From positions 372,001 through 436,000 of the forward strand of contig NBAZ01000014.1 in NCBI GenBank assembly GCA_002794735.1: a DNA stretch of 64,000 nucleotides, read 5' to 3'. The DNA comes from Pyrrhoderma lamaoense. Its lineage: Eukaryota; Basidiomycota; Agaricomycetes; Hymenochaetales; Hymenochaetaceae. The notes beneath the pieces were generated by a model that was not told the DNA's origin, searched no databases, and was given only the letters and a program-made list of their open reading frames with translations. Positions 1 through 12,763 of the stretch are shown here, piece by piece. The first letter of the stretch is position 1, and each line of letters opens with the position of its first letter. Made by a program: the position numbers and the translations under genes.

Positions 1-69
1 GCCGTCCTCGTTATCACCTAGTGCGCTCGTCCTCCTACTCCTTACCGTTTTTACGGCTAATACGAGTGT

Positions 70-2959
70 ATGATAGGATACGGAGCTGGTACCTCCTATT
101 CTGTAGGGGCTAATAGCTCCTTTGGCAATCCGGGAAAGGGGAAGAGCATACCTCCACCCCTTGCAAGCTCTACTCCCAAAAAAGGGGCTGTTAATGGGAA
201 TTCAGATGGTAGTTTCGGTCCATCTGCACTGAAGAATGGAAGAAAAACATCAACTTTCAACAATGCTGTAATGAATGGAAGCCCTCTCAAAAAAAGGAAA
301 GTAGTATATATGGACGAGGATGATGATGATCATGGACAAAGTTTGCTAGTAAATGGTCTTATAAGGACCTTAAATGGGAGAGATAAACCGGATTCGCAAC
401 GAAACAAGGCACAGAAGAAGCAACAGGAACTTCAAGAGCAGAGACGCCAACTACCTATAGCTAGAGGTATGCTATTAACCTATAAGGACTAGGAGTGGCA
501 ACTGATACAAGTTCGCTAGGGAGAGATGCACTATTACGCGAGTTGAAGGAGAACGATACGATTGTGCTAGTAGGGGAGACTGGGTCAGGGAAGACAACTC
601 GTGAGCCCTAGTTACATATTAGAATCATGGTCAAGCTTCTAAACCGTATCTAGAAATTCCCCAATACCTTCTTGAAGCCGATGTTTGTGGTAATGGCCAG
701 ATTGCCGTGACACAACCTCGTCGGGTTGCCGCAACCTCGCTTGCAGCTCGTGTAGCAGAGGAGCAAAATGTCGCTCTTGGATCGCGTGTCGGTTATGCGG
801 TGCGATTCAACGAAAGACACGACGCCAGTACGAAGATCAAATATGTCACGGATGGTATGCTTGTCCGTGAGCTCCTTTCGGACCCGTTACTATCCCATTA
901 TGGTGCAATTGTCATCGACGAGGCTCACGAAAGGACTTTGAATACGGACCTCTTGATTACGAGACTAAAAGACATACAAAGGGAAAGAAACCGTCGCTCT
1001 TCATTCGAACAAAAGAGCATGAAGGGGAAAGAAAGAGAGTTCGACGGGCCCGGACCGTTGAGGGTGATTATTATGAGTGCTACACTAGATGCCGAGAAGT
1101 TTAGCAAGTATTTCAATAAGTGGGTCATAATGAACAAATCTCCGTCACAGCTTCGTGTATTCACTTCCGTAAAGCGCCAAAATCCTCTATGTCAAGGGAA
1201 GACAACATCCAGTAAAAATATTTTATACTTTAAACAGTCAGCAAGATTATGTGGATTCTGCACTACGGACATTCTTCCAAGTACATGTCGACCATCCCCG
1301 GGAGATGTGTTAATATTTCTACCAGGTGAAATCTCTCTCTTAGAATTTTTTTCTGGATTCCTAACTAGATAAGTCAGGTCAGGAGGACATTGAGAGCCTG
1401 CAACAAGCCATCACGACCTATGCTAAGCAGCTACCCACCGGAAAGATGAGAGTATGCGGCATATTCTTATAAAATTTCGTGTATCTATCAGCTCATTAAT
1501 ACTTACAGGTCCTCACATGTCCTATGTATGCTTCACTTCCCCAAAATATGCAAGCTAATGCATTCAAGCCGACCCCATCCGGCTCACGAAAGTGCATACT
1601 TGCAACAAATATTGCCGAGACATCTATAACCATACCCGGGATTAAATATGTGATTGATACAGGGAAGCAAAAAGAAAAGCGTCACTTGGCTAAGCATTCT
1701 GGTGGTAAGGTGATACCTTAAACAAACCCATAATATGACTTAAGGTGGTCGTAGGCTTGGATACCTTATTGACTGAAAATACCTCAAAATCATCTGCTAT
1801 GCAAAGAGCAGGGAGAGCAGGGAGAGAGGTTCGATATCTAGCCTTTGTTCAATACCAATTTTCCTCAATTTATGATATATTTTAGGGTCCGGGTTACTGT
1901 TTTCGTCTATACACTGAGGACGACTTCCGGCAAATGCCCGACGCCCTCGAACCTGAGATCCTACGATGTAATCTGACTTCAAGTTCACTGCAACTCAAAT
2001 GCTTAGGGATCAATATCGAGAAACTGGATTTTATGGATATGCCTGATAGAGAGTCCGGTGAGCTACAATCTTGGCTTAATTTCGAATATATTTTAGGCTA
2101 AAAATATGCACTACCTTAGTCGAAGCGGCAATCATGAACTTGGTTGTACTCGGAGCTCTACAGACTGATCTTAGTCTCACGCATGTTGGAAAGAGAATGA
2201 ACTGCTTCCCCCTTGAACCTTCTCATTCTCGCGCTCTTGTGGCTGCTCAAGAGTTGGGCTGTGTGTCCGAGGTCCTTGGCATAGTTTCAGTACTATCGGC
2301 TTCGTCGAAATTATTTTTTGATACAACCGAAAATCGTGAAGCCGCAAGTGATGCCCGGCTAATATTCCGGCACCCTACGGGGGACCATCTAACAGCCTTG
2401 AATGCACTTCATTCCTATGAAGACCTGATACGTGGTGGGGCCGCTAGGGGGAAAGAAAAGAGTGGTGCAAAACTCATTTTGTGAATGAACGAGCTTTAAG
2501 CGAGGCGGTGGATATAAAAGATCAGCTTCGCAGTATTTGTGAACGTCAGAAAATCGATTGGCGTACTAGTGCTGGCGACAACACTGACCTTGTATTGAAA
2601 GCACTAGCAAAAGGTTTAGTAATGCATTGTGCTCTCTATAGAAGTGATGTTGGGATGTATAAACAAGTATTTGGAAATGCGGTTAGTTAATGTACTCCAT
2701 TTATCGACATTTTATACTAAAAATGAGCAAATTTCGATTCTCTAGATGATCAAAGTACATCCAGGATCAGTGCTATCAAATCGCAAGGTTGAAGCTATAA
2801 TTTACGATGAACTTGTTAGTCTATCTATCCGGTTTCCTCATATAACTACGTTAATCGATTCTCTTTGTGTAGGTGTTCACCCGAGAAAAATATGCCCGAG
2901 GAGTATCTGTTGTTAATTATAGTATCATCTCTGAGACCTGCACTGTACGGGTTCTGTAG
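70..2959 (+). CDS. DHX33-like DEAH-box ATP-dependent RNA helicase, multi-exon, frame broken twice
   Basis: This encodes an SF2 RNA helicase of the DEAH/RHA class, which couples ATP hydrolysis to RNA unwinding. The C-terminal sequence reads most like DHX33, a ribosome-biogenesis helicase. Motifs in order are I (GETGSGKTT), II (DEAH in [15 protein letters not shown]), III (MSATLD), V ([10 protein letters not shown]) and VI (QRAGRAGRE), then the helicase-associated region ending in [16 protein letters not shown]. Introns deduced from motif continuity are 467-519, 601-653, 1120-1174, 1326-1377, 1452-1508, 1705-1754, 1829-1885, 2058-2119, 2682-2745 and 2815-2872. The frame is lost in the C-run at 1294-1297 and the G-run at 2447-2451; one extra base in each restores it. 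The start at 70 is the first ATG of an open Lys/Ser-rich N-terminus with a KKRK stretch, and the true start may lie upstream of the window. The C-terminus looks somewhat short for the family. Confidence 0.85.
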
Positions 2960-3251
2960 TTTTATAAGCAAAAGTATCGTATCCGCTTGTTTAATGCACG
3001 TGTAATGCATAAAAAACTTTTCTAATGATGTTTGCACTCATTGCTTACCAATAAAGTAGTGAATTTGTTACTTGAGGATGAAAATTTCAATTTGCACCTT
3101 GAGGTGCGGATCAAAAGGCTAGATATGCCCTTTGTGGATTTCTTCATTATGACGTCAGTCGGAAGTGCAAACGGCTACGGCTACCTTAAAATCACAAGCT
3201 AGCATCCGTAGTTGGGGACGCCACTATCTTTGAACCCAAACGACAACCACA

Positions 3252-4342
3252 ATGGTCAGCGACTATTTTGTCAAAGTTACAAACTTATCCCCAGAAACTA
3301 CAGAAGCAAAGCTTCATGATTTCTTTACGTTTGTCTAATCTGTTCTTCTTATCGATTGTAATCACGAGTCTGACTTGCAAACCCTTCTAGCTTTTGCGGA
3401 AAGTAAGCACATCCTACAATTATAATTTTACTTTGGAAGGAAAGGTCCTGATGAGAACAAACAAAGGATTGAGAGCATAGACTTCAAAGGTCCTAACGAA
3501 ACAGCCATAGTCTACTTTGAGAAACCGTCGTCCGTAACAACTGCACTGATGGTAAGTTATGCATACAACAACATCTTCATCATCATAATCTACAGCTTCG
3601 CTCTAGTTGAACGAAGGAACACTTGATGGAGCGAAGATATCTGTTAAGTCTGATAAAGAGCATGCAGACGAAGATAAGGATACCCCTCATCCTAGTGGAG
3701 AACCCTTTGTCCAATCTGATAAGCCTAGGGCGGGTAGTAAGTATTCATCCACGACTGTCTTCACTCAACAAACACTTATCCCACTCCTGTAGTTGCAGCG
3801 GAATACTTAGCTAGGGGGTACACATTATCCGACTCAATTCTTCAACGCGCCATCGAGCTTGATCGTGAGTCGCAGGTTATCTGGAAATAACTAATACTAA
3901 CTCGAATAATTACATCTATAGAACAGAAAGGCATATCGAAGCGTTTCTTAGATTATTTCCACAATCTCGATAGTACAATTGGTGCAAAAGCTTTAGGGCC
4001 TGACCAAACCGTATCCGGAAAGGTACAGACGACCCTCTTATCAGCTGCAGACCGAGCCCGATCTGTCGATGAGCAGAAAGGATATTCGAAGACAGCCCAT
4101 GAGGTATGTCTGCTGTATAACTTGTAATCAAACACCCAAACTCACACCCGACACCATAATAGTATTACAGCAAAGCATTAGCTTCCCCATTGGGTCAGAG
4201 AGTCAAGTCCTTCTACATGAATACTTTGAAGCAGGTTACAGATATCCACGAGGAGGCCAGGCGCATTGCCGACATTCAGAAAGCCTCTTCTGCACCTGCT
4301 GAAGCTTCGGTTCCAACTTCTACACCTTCTACAACTGCCTGA
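3252..4342 (+). CDS. VIP1-like RRM-domain RNA-binding protein
   Basis: This is a small RNA-binding protein of the fungal VIP1 type. An N-terminal RRM (VSDYFVKVTNLSPETTEAKL, then AIVYFEKPSSVTTALM as RNP1-side strand) is followed by a conserved helical region (VAAEYLARGYTLSDSILQRAI, KALGPDQTVSGKVQ, DEQKGYSKTAHE, ASPLGQRVKSFY, DIHEEARRIADIQK) and a Ser/Thr-rich tail. Introns are 3329-3390, 3403-3439, 3552-3606, 3737-3792, 3865-3921 and 4104-4162. With these the frame is continuous from ATG 3252 to TGA 4340-4342. The 3403-3439 intron is only 37 nt and is the least certain junction. The exon between the first two introns is only 12 nt. Molecular function beyond RNA binding is not established by the sequence. 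It lies about 290 bp downstream of the helicase gene in the same orientation. Confidence 0.88.
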
Positions 4343-5826
4343 TCGGAATACTAATAAATAAGCCTGTAGAAATATTCCGTATTATATAGTATGCATATAG
4401 TAAAATTTTGATGCTTTCTACGTGAACATTTCCCATGACAAAAATAACCGAAAGGCTAATTCTCAATCGAACTGAGAAAGTATAGGTATACATGAGTAAT
4501 AATTAAAGTGGCCCAATAAATCGTTCAATCATCAATGTGGTTGACTGACGAATCTGACATAATCTGACACGTAAGCATGCAAAATGAATTTTCTCGATTT
4601 CTGTAAAGTTTTCAATTCTTTTCAATGTAAATCGAAATGCCCTTAGTTCGATCTCAGAAGCAGGAGTATGGAATTGCATACGATCCGTCCAACTAGAGTT
4701 TCGACGGTGCCTTCGTGTCCTACTAAATCTAGCGATAATTATCAACATTATCAACAAATACGGAAGCTATTTGAGGGAAAACATCCTAAATCAATGAGCT
4801 AGTACCAGTTAACTCAGGTGACCCCACTAGGATCTTTTTGACTCCAATTGAATAGCAGGATACGGGTGATACAATGCTACGATGAACAATTCTCTCTTTC
4901 TTCCGCTTGCGGATACCGTGCGGAACACTATCCGACTTTATCAGGACTTGGGCGGAGACTGTGAGGGTCGAAGATCATCGTCTTATTCCTCACCTCATGG
5001 AGCATATCATCTAATAAATAAGGACTTTCTCTCTTATCGGCTATAATGCAACTTCAAGATACTTCTGGTCAAGTGATGAACCATTTCAGGGCAATTGATG
5101 AGCTTGTTGTATGGGTTGGGACATCACAAACCCTTGGTTTATGAAAATGGGTCTCGATCAATTCTTGTTACTTTGCTCAGCAAGCTACGTTTCTATGTTT
5201 GGTATTGTTTTGGACGTTTAGCTTGGCTCTATGGGATGCTATGGCTGATGCTTGTATTGTGTAGGCCATAGCCGATCCGGTTCTCCCCAGTTATGAAATA
5301 GGTCTGTGACTCATACATTTCTTATTGGATCCCAAGCAACTCGAGTTATTTACTTCTGTCGACGTTCTTATAATTGTTTTTGTAATTTTTTAGGTGCACA
5401 CTAGAGGGATTTTATGTTGGAATGATATGAGTCAAGAGCCAGAAAGAAGCCCGACTTGGATAACTTCGCTACCAAACAGGCTATGTTTCATTGGTTGGAG
5501 GTCACGTGCATGCTGAATTATGTCCTCAGCGAGTCGTTCCGATGCGATGCGCACCGACCATTGGTGGCTCCTATTCGATGACCTAAGTCGAACCCCATGA
5601 CGGGACACTTGACTGCCAATCGACGTCTCGTTTGGAATCACCGAGATTTTCAAAAAAGTTTCGAGTCGGGCGAGCTCGGAATTCCACAATGCATATATCA
5701 ATGTCCCGTTTGTGTTTGTTTCGAGCTCAGAATTCATATTCTTTTCCAAACCTTTTTCTACGGTGTGTTTCACTGTTTGAAGCATCGTCGTTCACTCTCC
5801 TAGTCCCCTAGTCATCGTCCTCCTTC
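4343..5826. other. Intergenic, no convincing gene
   Basis: This lies between the VIP1-like gene and the alternative oxidase gene. Only short open frames are present (for example 4882-5046 on +, and 5432-5785 on -). None shows a recognisable motif, plausible introns or a paralogue in the window. The last ~250 bp should hold the oxidase promoter and 5' UTR. Confidence 0.6.
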
Positions 5827-7394
5827 ATGCACCGTACCGTTCCCTCACTCTCGCATACCTTCGCTAGTGCTGCGAAGGCCTCTTGCTTGCGCTCATCATC
5901 TCGTCCTATTGTCCTTGCTACATTCAGCCCCTACAGATGTCTATCTACCTCTACTAGGGTGTATAATCAAAGTACACTTCGAAGTGGGAAGGTAGATGAG
6001 ACTGCCTCGAAGGGCGCTGAAGGACCCCATTATGCTGACGCCACAACCGTGATGAAACATGAGCATGATGTTCATGCCACAGGTGAAATCAGAGGCGATT
6101 GGGTCCTTTTCCATCCCGTCTATTCGCAGAAGGAATTAAAGGCAATTGAGGTTAGTTTGTGCTTGTCTATACATCTGCGTAAGTGATATATGTACTCATT
6201 ACTACTGGACAGCCATCCGTCCACTTTGAAGGAAGGACGTTTGCAGATAGATGGGCCCATGGGCTTGTAAAGATAGCCAGGTAACCATCATACTGTTATG
6301 ATCATACTCGCTTAATGTTAACGCATCCACAGAACATGCTTCGACTTGGTTTCTGGATATAAGAATAAAACAATCCCAGAGGGGTCTACCAAGTCAGTAG
6401 AGGAGCTCCGTAAGGAGGGTTATCTCATGACGGAGAAGGAGTGGCTACATGTAAGCTCTAACATCTATGTTATAGTCTATGCAGTATCTCATTGGTCCTT
6501 TCCGGCATCAGCGAATTATATTCTTGGAAACTATAGCGGGCATTCCGGGCATGGTGGCAGCAACTATCCGGCATCTACATAGTCTCCGTCTCCTAGTATG
6601 TCCGCTTTATATATATACGAGCAGTGAATAGTATTTGAATGCACACGCTAATACAATCATGATTTTGCCTATTTAGAGACGTGACGCGGGATGGATCCAT
6701 ACTCTATTGGAAGAGGCCGAAAATGAACGGATGCATTTGATGACTTTTTTAGCCATCAAGAAACCAGGTCTGTTCATGCGTGGGATCATCCTCGGCGCCC
6801 AGGGAGTCTTTTATAATGTTTTCTGTACGTACTAGGACTATATCTTTTTATATTTGACTCATATTTTAGTCTAGTCCTCTCGTATCTCATCTCCCCTAAA
6901 ATTTGCCACCGATTCGTCGGATACCTCGAAGAGGAAGCTGTACATACTTAGTGCGTTCAACGTGGTTTTAATCTTCGGAGTTAACCAACTCAACTCATTG
7001 CGTATAAATTTATTCAGCTCTAAACTTATACATGAGATCGAGTCAGGGAAATTCCCCGAATGGTCCAATAAGCAGGCACCTGCGATCGCAAAGGACTATT
7101 GGCGTCTCTCAAAGATGCAAGCTACCTTGATATGATATATGCTGTGCGCTCGGATGAAGCGACACATCGGTTTGTGAATCATTCGCTGGCAAATCTTAAG
7201 AAAGGCGATGTTAACCCCTTTGCGATACGTGAGCCGGATATGACAGTAAAGGGGACTAAGTATGGGTGAGCGCTCTTTTCTAGTGAGAATATATATATAT
7301 ATATACTTACCAATCTGATATAATTAGTTTTGAAAGGGACGAAGCTGCTCGTTATGTTGAAGAGTCGCAGAAGATTCTTGGGACTGAAAAGTAA
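5827..7394 (+). CDS. aox: Mitochondrial alternative oxidase
   Basis: This is the di-iron ubiquinol oxidase of the inner mitochondrial membrane, which passes electrons from ubiquinol to oxygen and bypasses complexes III and IV. The N-terminus (about residues 1-60) is Ser/Arg-rich and looks like a mitochondrial presequence. Conserved blocks follow in order: [81 protein letters not shown] and [16 protein letters not shown]. They supply the Glu and His ligands of the di-iron centre. Introns are 6151-6212, 6281-6332, 6451-6511, 6596-6676, 6825-6874, 6951-7017 and 7266-7327; the stop is at 7392-7394. The frame is lost once, at the A-run 7111-7113 just before [15 protein letters not shown]; one extra A restores it. 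In fungi this gene is typically induced when the cytochrome pathway is blocked, but no control site is identified here. Confidence 0.95.
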
Positions 7395-7829
7395 CACCAT
7401 CTTACTTGTTTTTGATTTCCTACTTTTTTATTGCATCCCATGTACATTTTTATTGGTATACCATCTACCGCTAATCATCGCATCCCCACTCATGTAGCCT
7501 AGTTCATCATACATATATATCTATCGAAAATAGACTTATCTGTAGAATTATGGATTGGATCTTGTGTGTACTATTCATAAAATTCTTGTACACATTTAAG
7601 TTGCGGTGGCTTCCGCTGGTTAAGCGACGGCTAGCGGCGACGGTGATATCGCATATGCGATACCCACACGTGATGTCATACTCGGCTCAGCCATTAACAA
7701 AATTCTATTATTATGGATTTGCTAGGGCAGGCGGGGCGGGCAGGCGGCTGATACAACAAGTTAGTAGCCTCCCTTTTCCTTCCTCCACGTTAAACGCGTA
7801 CACGAAAGGGGAGGTATAAGAAATATCTC
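7395..7829. other. Intergenic, oxidase 3' end and promoter of the PH-domain gene
   Basis: This 435-bp spacer has no gene-like frame with supporting motifs. A 10-bp palindromic stretch (ATCGCATATGCGAT) occurs near 7648. It probably contains the 3' UTR of the oxidase and the promoter of the next gene. Confidence 0.55.
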
Positions 7830-10800
7830 ATGTCGCATGATGCTGTTGCGGTCGCGAGTACATCACAAGGAATGATGAGACCGTCCAGCTCGAGCTCGGC
7901 TGGGCCGAGTACGATGAATCACCAACACCCTCAAAGCCGACGTAGGTTCTTTATTGGCTCTATGCCGAATTCGACTCCGGACACGGAACATGACGAACAA
8001 GAAGCGGCTGATTTTGTGAGAGAACACGGGTTGAGGATATTCTTGCGACAGGGGGGTAGGCTAGACGAGTGGAGTGAGGCCAAGGCGAAGGAGTATAAGG
8101 AGAGGCTCAAGAGACGGATATTGGAGAACACGGAATGGTATAAGGAGAGGAAGAGGAAGAAGAAACGGGTGATGGCTGTTGTTGAGTGGAGTGGGGAAAC
8201 GTTTGAGATTGGGAAGGTTGCTGGTGTTAGTGTGAATATGTTGTCTACTCCGCTGATGGAAGAACTTGAAGGGCAAGATGGATATATGGGAAGTGGAGGG
8301 TCTAGTCAGAGGGAGACTAGGCCGAGTGCTTCGATGGTACATTGGGATAGTACTCCTCGTATGTCGTTCGTGACTGCTAGGTCTACCCTGTCATATACGA
8401 CGAGCCATGTGCCGAGTACGGATGACCATAATAGACCGAAAACGGTTCTTAGTGCGCCTACAACTCAAGGACTTCGAGTAAGCTCTGATGGTGGGACCAG
8501 TCCCGACGAGAGTACATCTTCAAGAACGCCGCTGTTTGTCGATACCATGAGCTCTCCTGCGTCAATCAGGTATGGGGAGTCTAGGAGTGAGGGCCAAGGT
8601 CCAAGCATTGAGCGAGCCAGGACGGGATTGAAGTCTATTCTCAACAGATCTGGGAGGGACAAGAGTAAAAAGATGGCGGTTAGATATGCGGCATCTCCGG
8701 ATCGTATTGGTACTAGCCCGGGTGGATCTGATACTCCAGCACCTCCTCAAGACGTACTAGAGCGGACCCTGTCGGAGGTGGGAGGTTCGAGTGCTGCTGC
8801 TGCCGCGGAAGCTACCCAGAGCTCTAGTGAACTTGGAACGGATGACGTTATCCTCAGAGGTAGGTCTGACAGATATCTTTGGCCTGGTGTAACTATTACT
8901 TATGTGTATTACCTTAATTATTATTAGATCGAATGCTAGTACGTGTCTTTCGGTGCGAGCATGAGAATATCAAGTATCCTTTTGGCGAGAAAGAATGTAG
9001 AGTTATGCGTGGTCTTGATAATAAGGAATGGGATGAGTTCTTAGTGATATGGAAGAATCAGCGGCTCGAGTTATATGAGAGCTATGTGAGTTTTACTGTT
9101 CATGCGCGTAAACTTCATAATACAGCTTATTCTAATGTATAAATGAAACAGTGGACCCCTTGTAAGGAACGTCTACTAGGACACAAGCATCTTGCATTTG
9201 TCATCCCCCTTCTTGCTCCGACAAAGATATCTGTATTTTCGCCTGTTGATCTATCGTTCTCGTTGATCTGTCGACCTACACCAACAACTTCAAAAACCAG
9301 CAGAAGTCATCGTTCTATATTCCATCGATCTTCTCGAGGCTTGAACGTTTTCATTCTCAGACCAAAGAGTAGATCAAGAGCTGTGGATTGGATTTGGAGA
9401 ATATGGTTAGTCATCGGTATTTCTCGTATATGATTAATATTCAAATGTAATTCATTAAATAAAAGGGAGAAACTTGGGGTGTAATACCAACTTCAATCGA
9501 AGTCTTCTGCCCCCTTGTTCATGCACGAGTCAGTATACCCATCCCGGAGACAGGTGAAGATTGGAAAGGCGTCACCCGGGATTATATCATTGACCAGTGC
9601 ACTGAAGCTCTGGAAGATTCGTTTGCGTGGAAGACTGTTATTGAACTTCCGATTACAAAAGGGAGAGGCTCGAACTTTGTTGGAAGACGGATACGAGATT
9701 GGATTGGGTGTGGTTGAAAGATGATGTTGATGGGTACAAGAGAGATTGGGAAGTCCTTTTTGGGTTGGCTATAGAAAAAGTGAGTTTGCAAGTTAACAAC
9801 TATAATACGAATACCTAGAACTTATGATTTGAAATTGTTAATTATAGCTTGGATGTCCTGGACAACTTCAACTGCACCTTGCAACTCATTATCCAGCGGA
9901 AGTCACTAGTAAGGATCATAAACACTTTGAGGAACCTCCTTCAATTGAGGGTTACGCGTACCTGTACAAACGGAAAACTCAAGGGCGAAAGCAATACTAT
10001 CTGTCAACGCATGATCACTACTTATGTGCGATTGCTATAAACAAAGTAGTCCATCCCCCTACGCCTACTGACCTGAGAAGTTTTGCGAGGAGCGAAGAGG
10101 AGTTCTTAGCAGAAGAGAAAGATAGACTAAGAAATCAGCTTATTGATGGACAGAGGATATGGGACTTGAGACAGGTTCTGGTTGTGAGAAGGGCTAAGCA
10201 CGTAATTGCGCAATTTAGCGACCATAGTGTGCTTCAGCAACACCTTGAAGCTGGATCTCTGGATGGACCGAATTTGATTCCAGATACACAGGACATGGAA
10301 CTCGAGTTAGATGAAAGTGAGATGCAGAGGAGCAATAGTGATGTTGAAGATGAAGGTGGGGATTTGGGGATGAGTAAGGCTAAGAATAAAGGGAAACTGA
10401 AGATGTATCGTTCGTTTGAGCTTGTTATGAAGAATGGGAGGTTGCTTCGGTTTGAGGTAAGTTTTCTGTGATTCCTGTTCAAAAGCTCATGTATCATGTG
10501 GTTTTTACTAGTGAGAGCCTGCTTGGTTACTAACAGAATCTCCATCTTCTCTATGATAGGTGCGAAGAACGAAAGATGTCGTTGAGTGGGTCACGCACTT
10601 ACGTGCCTTGGTCAGTTATTGGAAAGGGCGGGTTTACGATGACACAAGGAACGAGATGAAAATCTTGAAGGAGACGGGGAACCAGATCACGGTCAGCAAG
10701 CGGTATTGTAAGGATGGACACGAGCATTGGGCACCGGTGGTGAAGACAGATCCGGAGAATTCTACGATGTACTTAGATGAGTTCTGGAATTGGTGTGTCA

Positions 10801-11463
10801 TCGATGGGTGTAGGCAGATTCTGAGGAGCGGGAAGTTGTATATGAAGAAGAAGTTGCGAGGAGCGTATAGGTGAGTTTCGCTCTGCTACTTCTATATTGA
10901 AACGGAGTATATGACAAACGGTATCTTCCTTTCTGCTAATGCTTCTTATGCTACCTACCGTTTGCCACCACTTCCTAGGCACACATACAACATCCTAATC
11001 CGGGGCCACTTGCTATACTATAAAGTTGGAAACACGGACCCGGAAAGGGAAAGGAAAAGGGGAGATATGCATCATCAACAAATAGGACACATAAACCTGA
11101 TGGATGCGTATGTGTGTTCGGGGTACTATGCAGCGCTTGCGTTGGCCGATGGGGAGTACGATCCGAACGCGCCAGAGGTGGCAAAGTTATTTGAGGATGG
11201 GCTGGAGACGAAGGATGCGGAGGAGGATACATTGTTCTTGGTTTGGTATAGGCCGCATGGGGGATTGTGAAGACGAAGACAGGGCGGACAGGGACATGGA
11301 TAAAGTGACTCCGTCGGTTTTACCGCTGAACTCGAAGCATCAGATGAGGGTGTTCAGAGCAAGGAGTAGGTTGGAGAGGGATGCGTGGTGTTGGGCTTTG
11401 AACTGTGAAATCGAGAGGTTGGTGAGGGAGACGAAGGAGAGGGAGGTTAAGTTACGAGAGTGA
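7830..11463 (+). CDS. Spo71/Mug56-like protein with two PH domains, frame broken several times
   Basis: This is a large multi-exon protein. It has a basic conserved N-terminal block (LRIFLRQGGRLDEW, KERLKRRILENTEWYKERKR) like the Spo7_2_N region, then a Ser/Thr/Pro-rich linker to about residue 340. A conserved core follows (RVFRCEHENIKYPFGEKECR, RPKSRSRAVDWIW), then a PH-like domain (EGYAYLYKRKTQGRKQYYL) and a second PH-like domain (SGKLYMKKK, YNILIRGHLLYYKVG) ending in RSRLERDAWCWALNCEIERL. In yeast, Spo71 acts in prospore-membrane growth with Vps13; its role in a basidiomycete is unknown, though lipid-membrane binding is likely. Introns are 8860-8927, 9086-9151, 9406-9465, 9780-9847, 10457-10559 and 10871-10978. 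Frame breaks fall at G-runs near 9465-9479, 9706-9708 and 11259-11263, and near the A-run 11302-11304. All are repaired by adding one base. Confidence 0.7.
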
Positions 11464-12016
11464 GAGTGAGGTGGGGAGGCTTTTTTTCATACATTCATTT
11501 CTTTCATTTGTTTATGGTTCAAACACATGCTGGGCTTATGTTACGACAAGTTGATATGAAGGAGACATTCTTTTTCTTTTTTTAACCTATATAAACATTT
11601 TTTCTTGTAACTTTATTTTTCTCTCTTTTCTTTTTCTTCTGGTTGCTTTTGACTTATACCCACCCTCTTGGCATTTCATGAGCTTCATATTTCTACGCAT
11701 TCTATTCAATCAAACTTAGGCGATAAGTAGCTATTGATTTTTATTAATGTTTTAATTATTGTCGTTTTTAATACAATACCATTGGATTGAACCATCAAGC
11801 TTGATATCTGATATGATATAATTATGAAGATGAGGACAGGAATAATTAGGCCTAGAGCGGATGGACGGAAATCAATCCTGGAGTCACACCCATGTTGCAA
11901 TGACTACAAAGGACAGTGGTTCAAGGGGGATGCGCCCAGAGTAGATGGATAGGTGAGGAGATAAGTAGAAACCGAAAATCAAAAGATCCAGTACGCTTTG
12001 AAACGTGTTAGGGTTA
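11464..12016. other. Intergenic between convergent genes
   Basis: This is the 3' region of the PH-domain gene facing the 3' end of the uS12m gene. It is T-rich on + (11,570-11,640) and has no coding frame with supporting motifs, consistent with two facing 3' UTRs. Confidence 0.6.
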
Positions 12017-12763
12017 TTAGTTCTTTGTTTTTGGTTTCTTGGCTGTAAAGACGATTTTGAAGTTAGAAAAAACAGGATTAAAAGGCGAAGGATGAATGTA
12101 TTTACCTCCATATTTACTCCGAGCCGTCATTCTACCTACTACGGGACCAAGGTCGAGTGTCCCTCGTACGATCTTATATCTGCATGAGAATGACAGTTAG
12201 AGACATTACCCTCCAAACAAGCTCACTTGGTAAAGAAGAGACGAAAGGAATAGCAAGGTAGTACATAATCAAGAGACGATGTCGTAACATCAAGAACAAA
12301 ACAAAACAAACACGAAACTCCTCCAGAAGAAGAAAAGAAAGTGTCATACCTAACACCAGGCAAATCCTGAGCTCTCCCACCCTTCACAAGCACTACACTA
12401 TGTTCTTGCAAGTTGTGTCCTTCGCCTTGTATATAAGCCATGATCGTCTTCCCCGTTGATAACTTGACTCGAGCGACCTTACGGTTGGCCGAGTTCGGTT
12501 TTTTGGGTTTCATGGTGAAGATTTGGGTACAAACTCCCTTTTTTTGGAAGGCGCCTTCGAGGGCGGGGGAGCGGGGAGCTTGGGCTTGCGAGATGGTTTA
12601 CGCCGAGTGGATTGATTAGGGTCATTGAGCGAGTTTGGAGGATTAAGGATGTTAAGGAGTTCAGGGAGGTTGGTGATGAGACCGAAGTAGAAGGAGAGAG
12701 CGAGAGGGGGGTTTGACGGAGGAGTTGGGGAGAGCGAGAGAGGGAGCGGAGGACGGAGAACAT
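12017..12763 (-). CDS. mrps12: Mitochondrial small-subunit ribosomal protein uS12m (S12)
   Basis: This is nuclear-encoded mitochondrial ribosomal protein S12, part of the decoding centre of the small subunit. The N-terminal ~48 residues ([17 protein letters not shown]...) are Ser/Leu/Arg-rich without acids and look like a mitochondrial presequence. The conserved S12 core follows: [63 protein letters not shown], then [18 protein letters not shown] and KKPKTKN at the stop (12017-12019). Two introns were resolved, 12180-12349 and 12043-12105. The frame is lost at the G-run 12619-12621 (C-run on the coding strand) and the T-run 12539-12545 (A7 on the coding strand); one added base in each restores S12. 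It is divergently arranged with the PPPDE-thioredoxin gene. Confidence 0.92.

Noticed and set aside
1290..2455. Programmed ribosomal frameshifting in the helicase and other genes
   Set aside because: The breaks occur in many unrelated genes, always as one base short in a run, without shared slippery heptamers. Consensus error explains all of them more simply.
4503..4757. 84-codon frame on the - strand
   Set aside because: Short, no motif, in an intergenic region downstream of the VIP1-like gene; likely chance.
5432..5785. 117-codon frame on the - strand upstream of the oxidase
   Set aside because: No recognisable motif, no intron structure, and it overlaps the expected promoter and 5' UTR of the oxidase gene.
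8061..8750. Several - strand frames of 60-95 codons inside the Spo71-like gene
   Set aside because: They are antisense shadows of the strongly biased + coding sequence.
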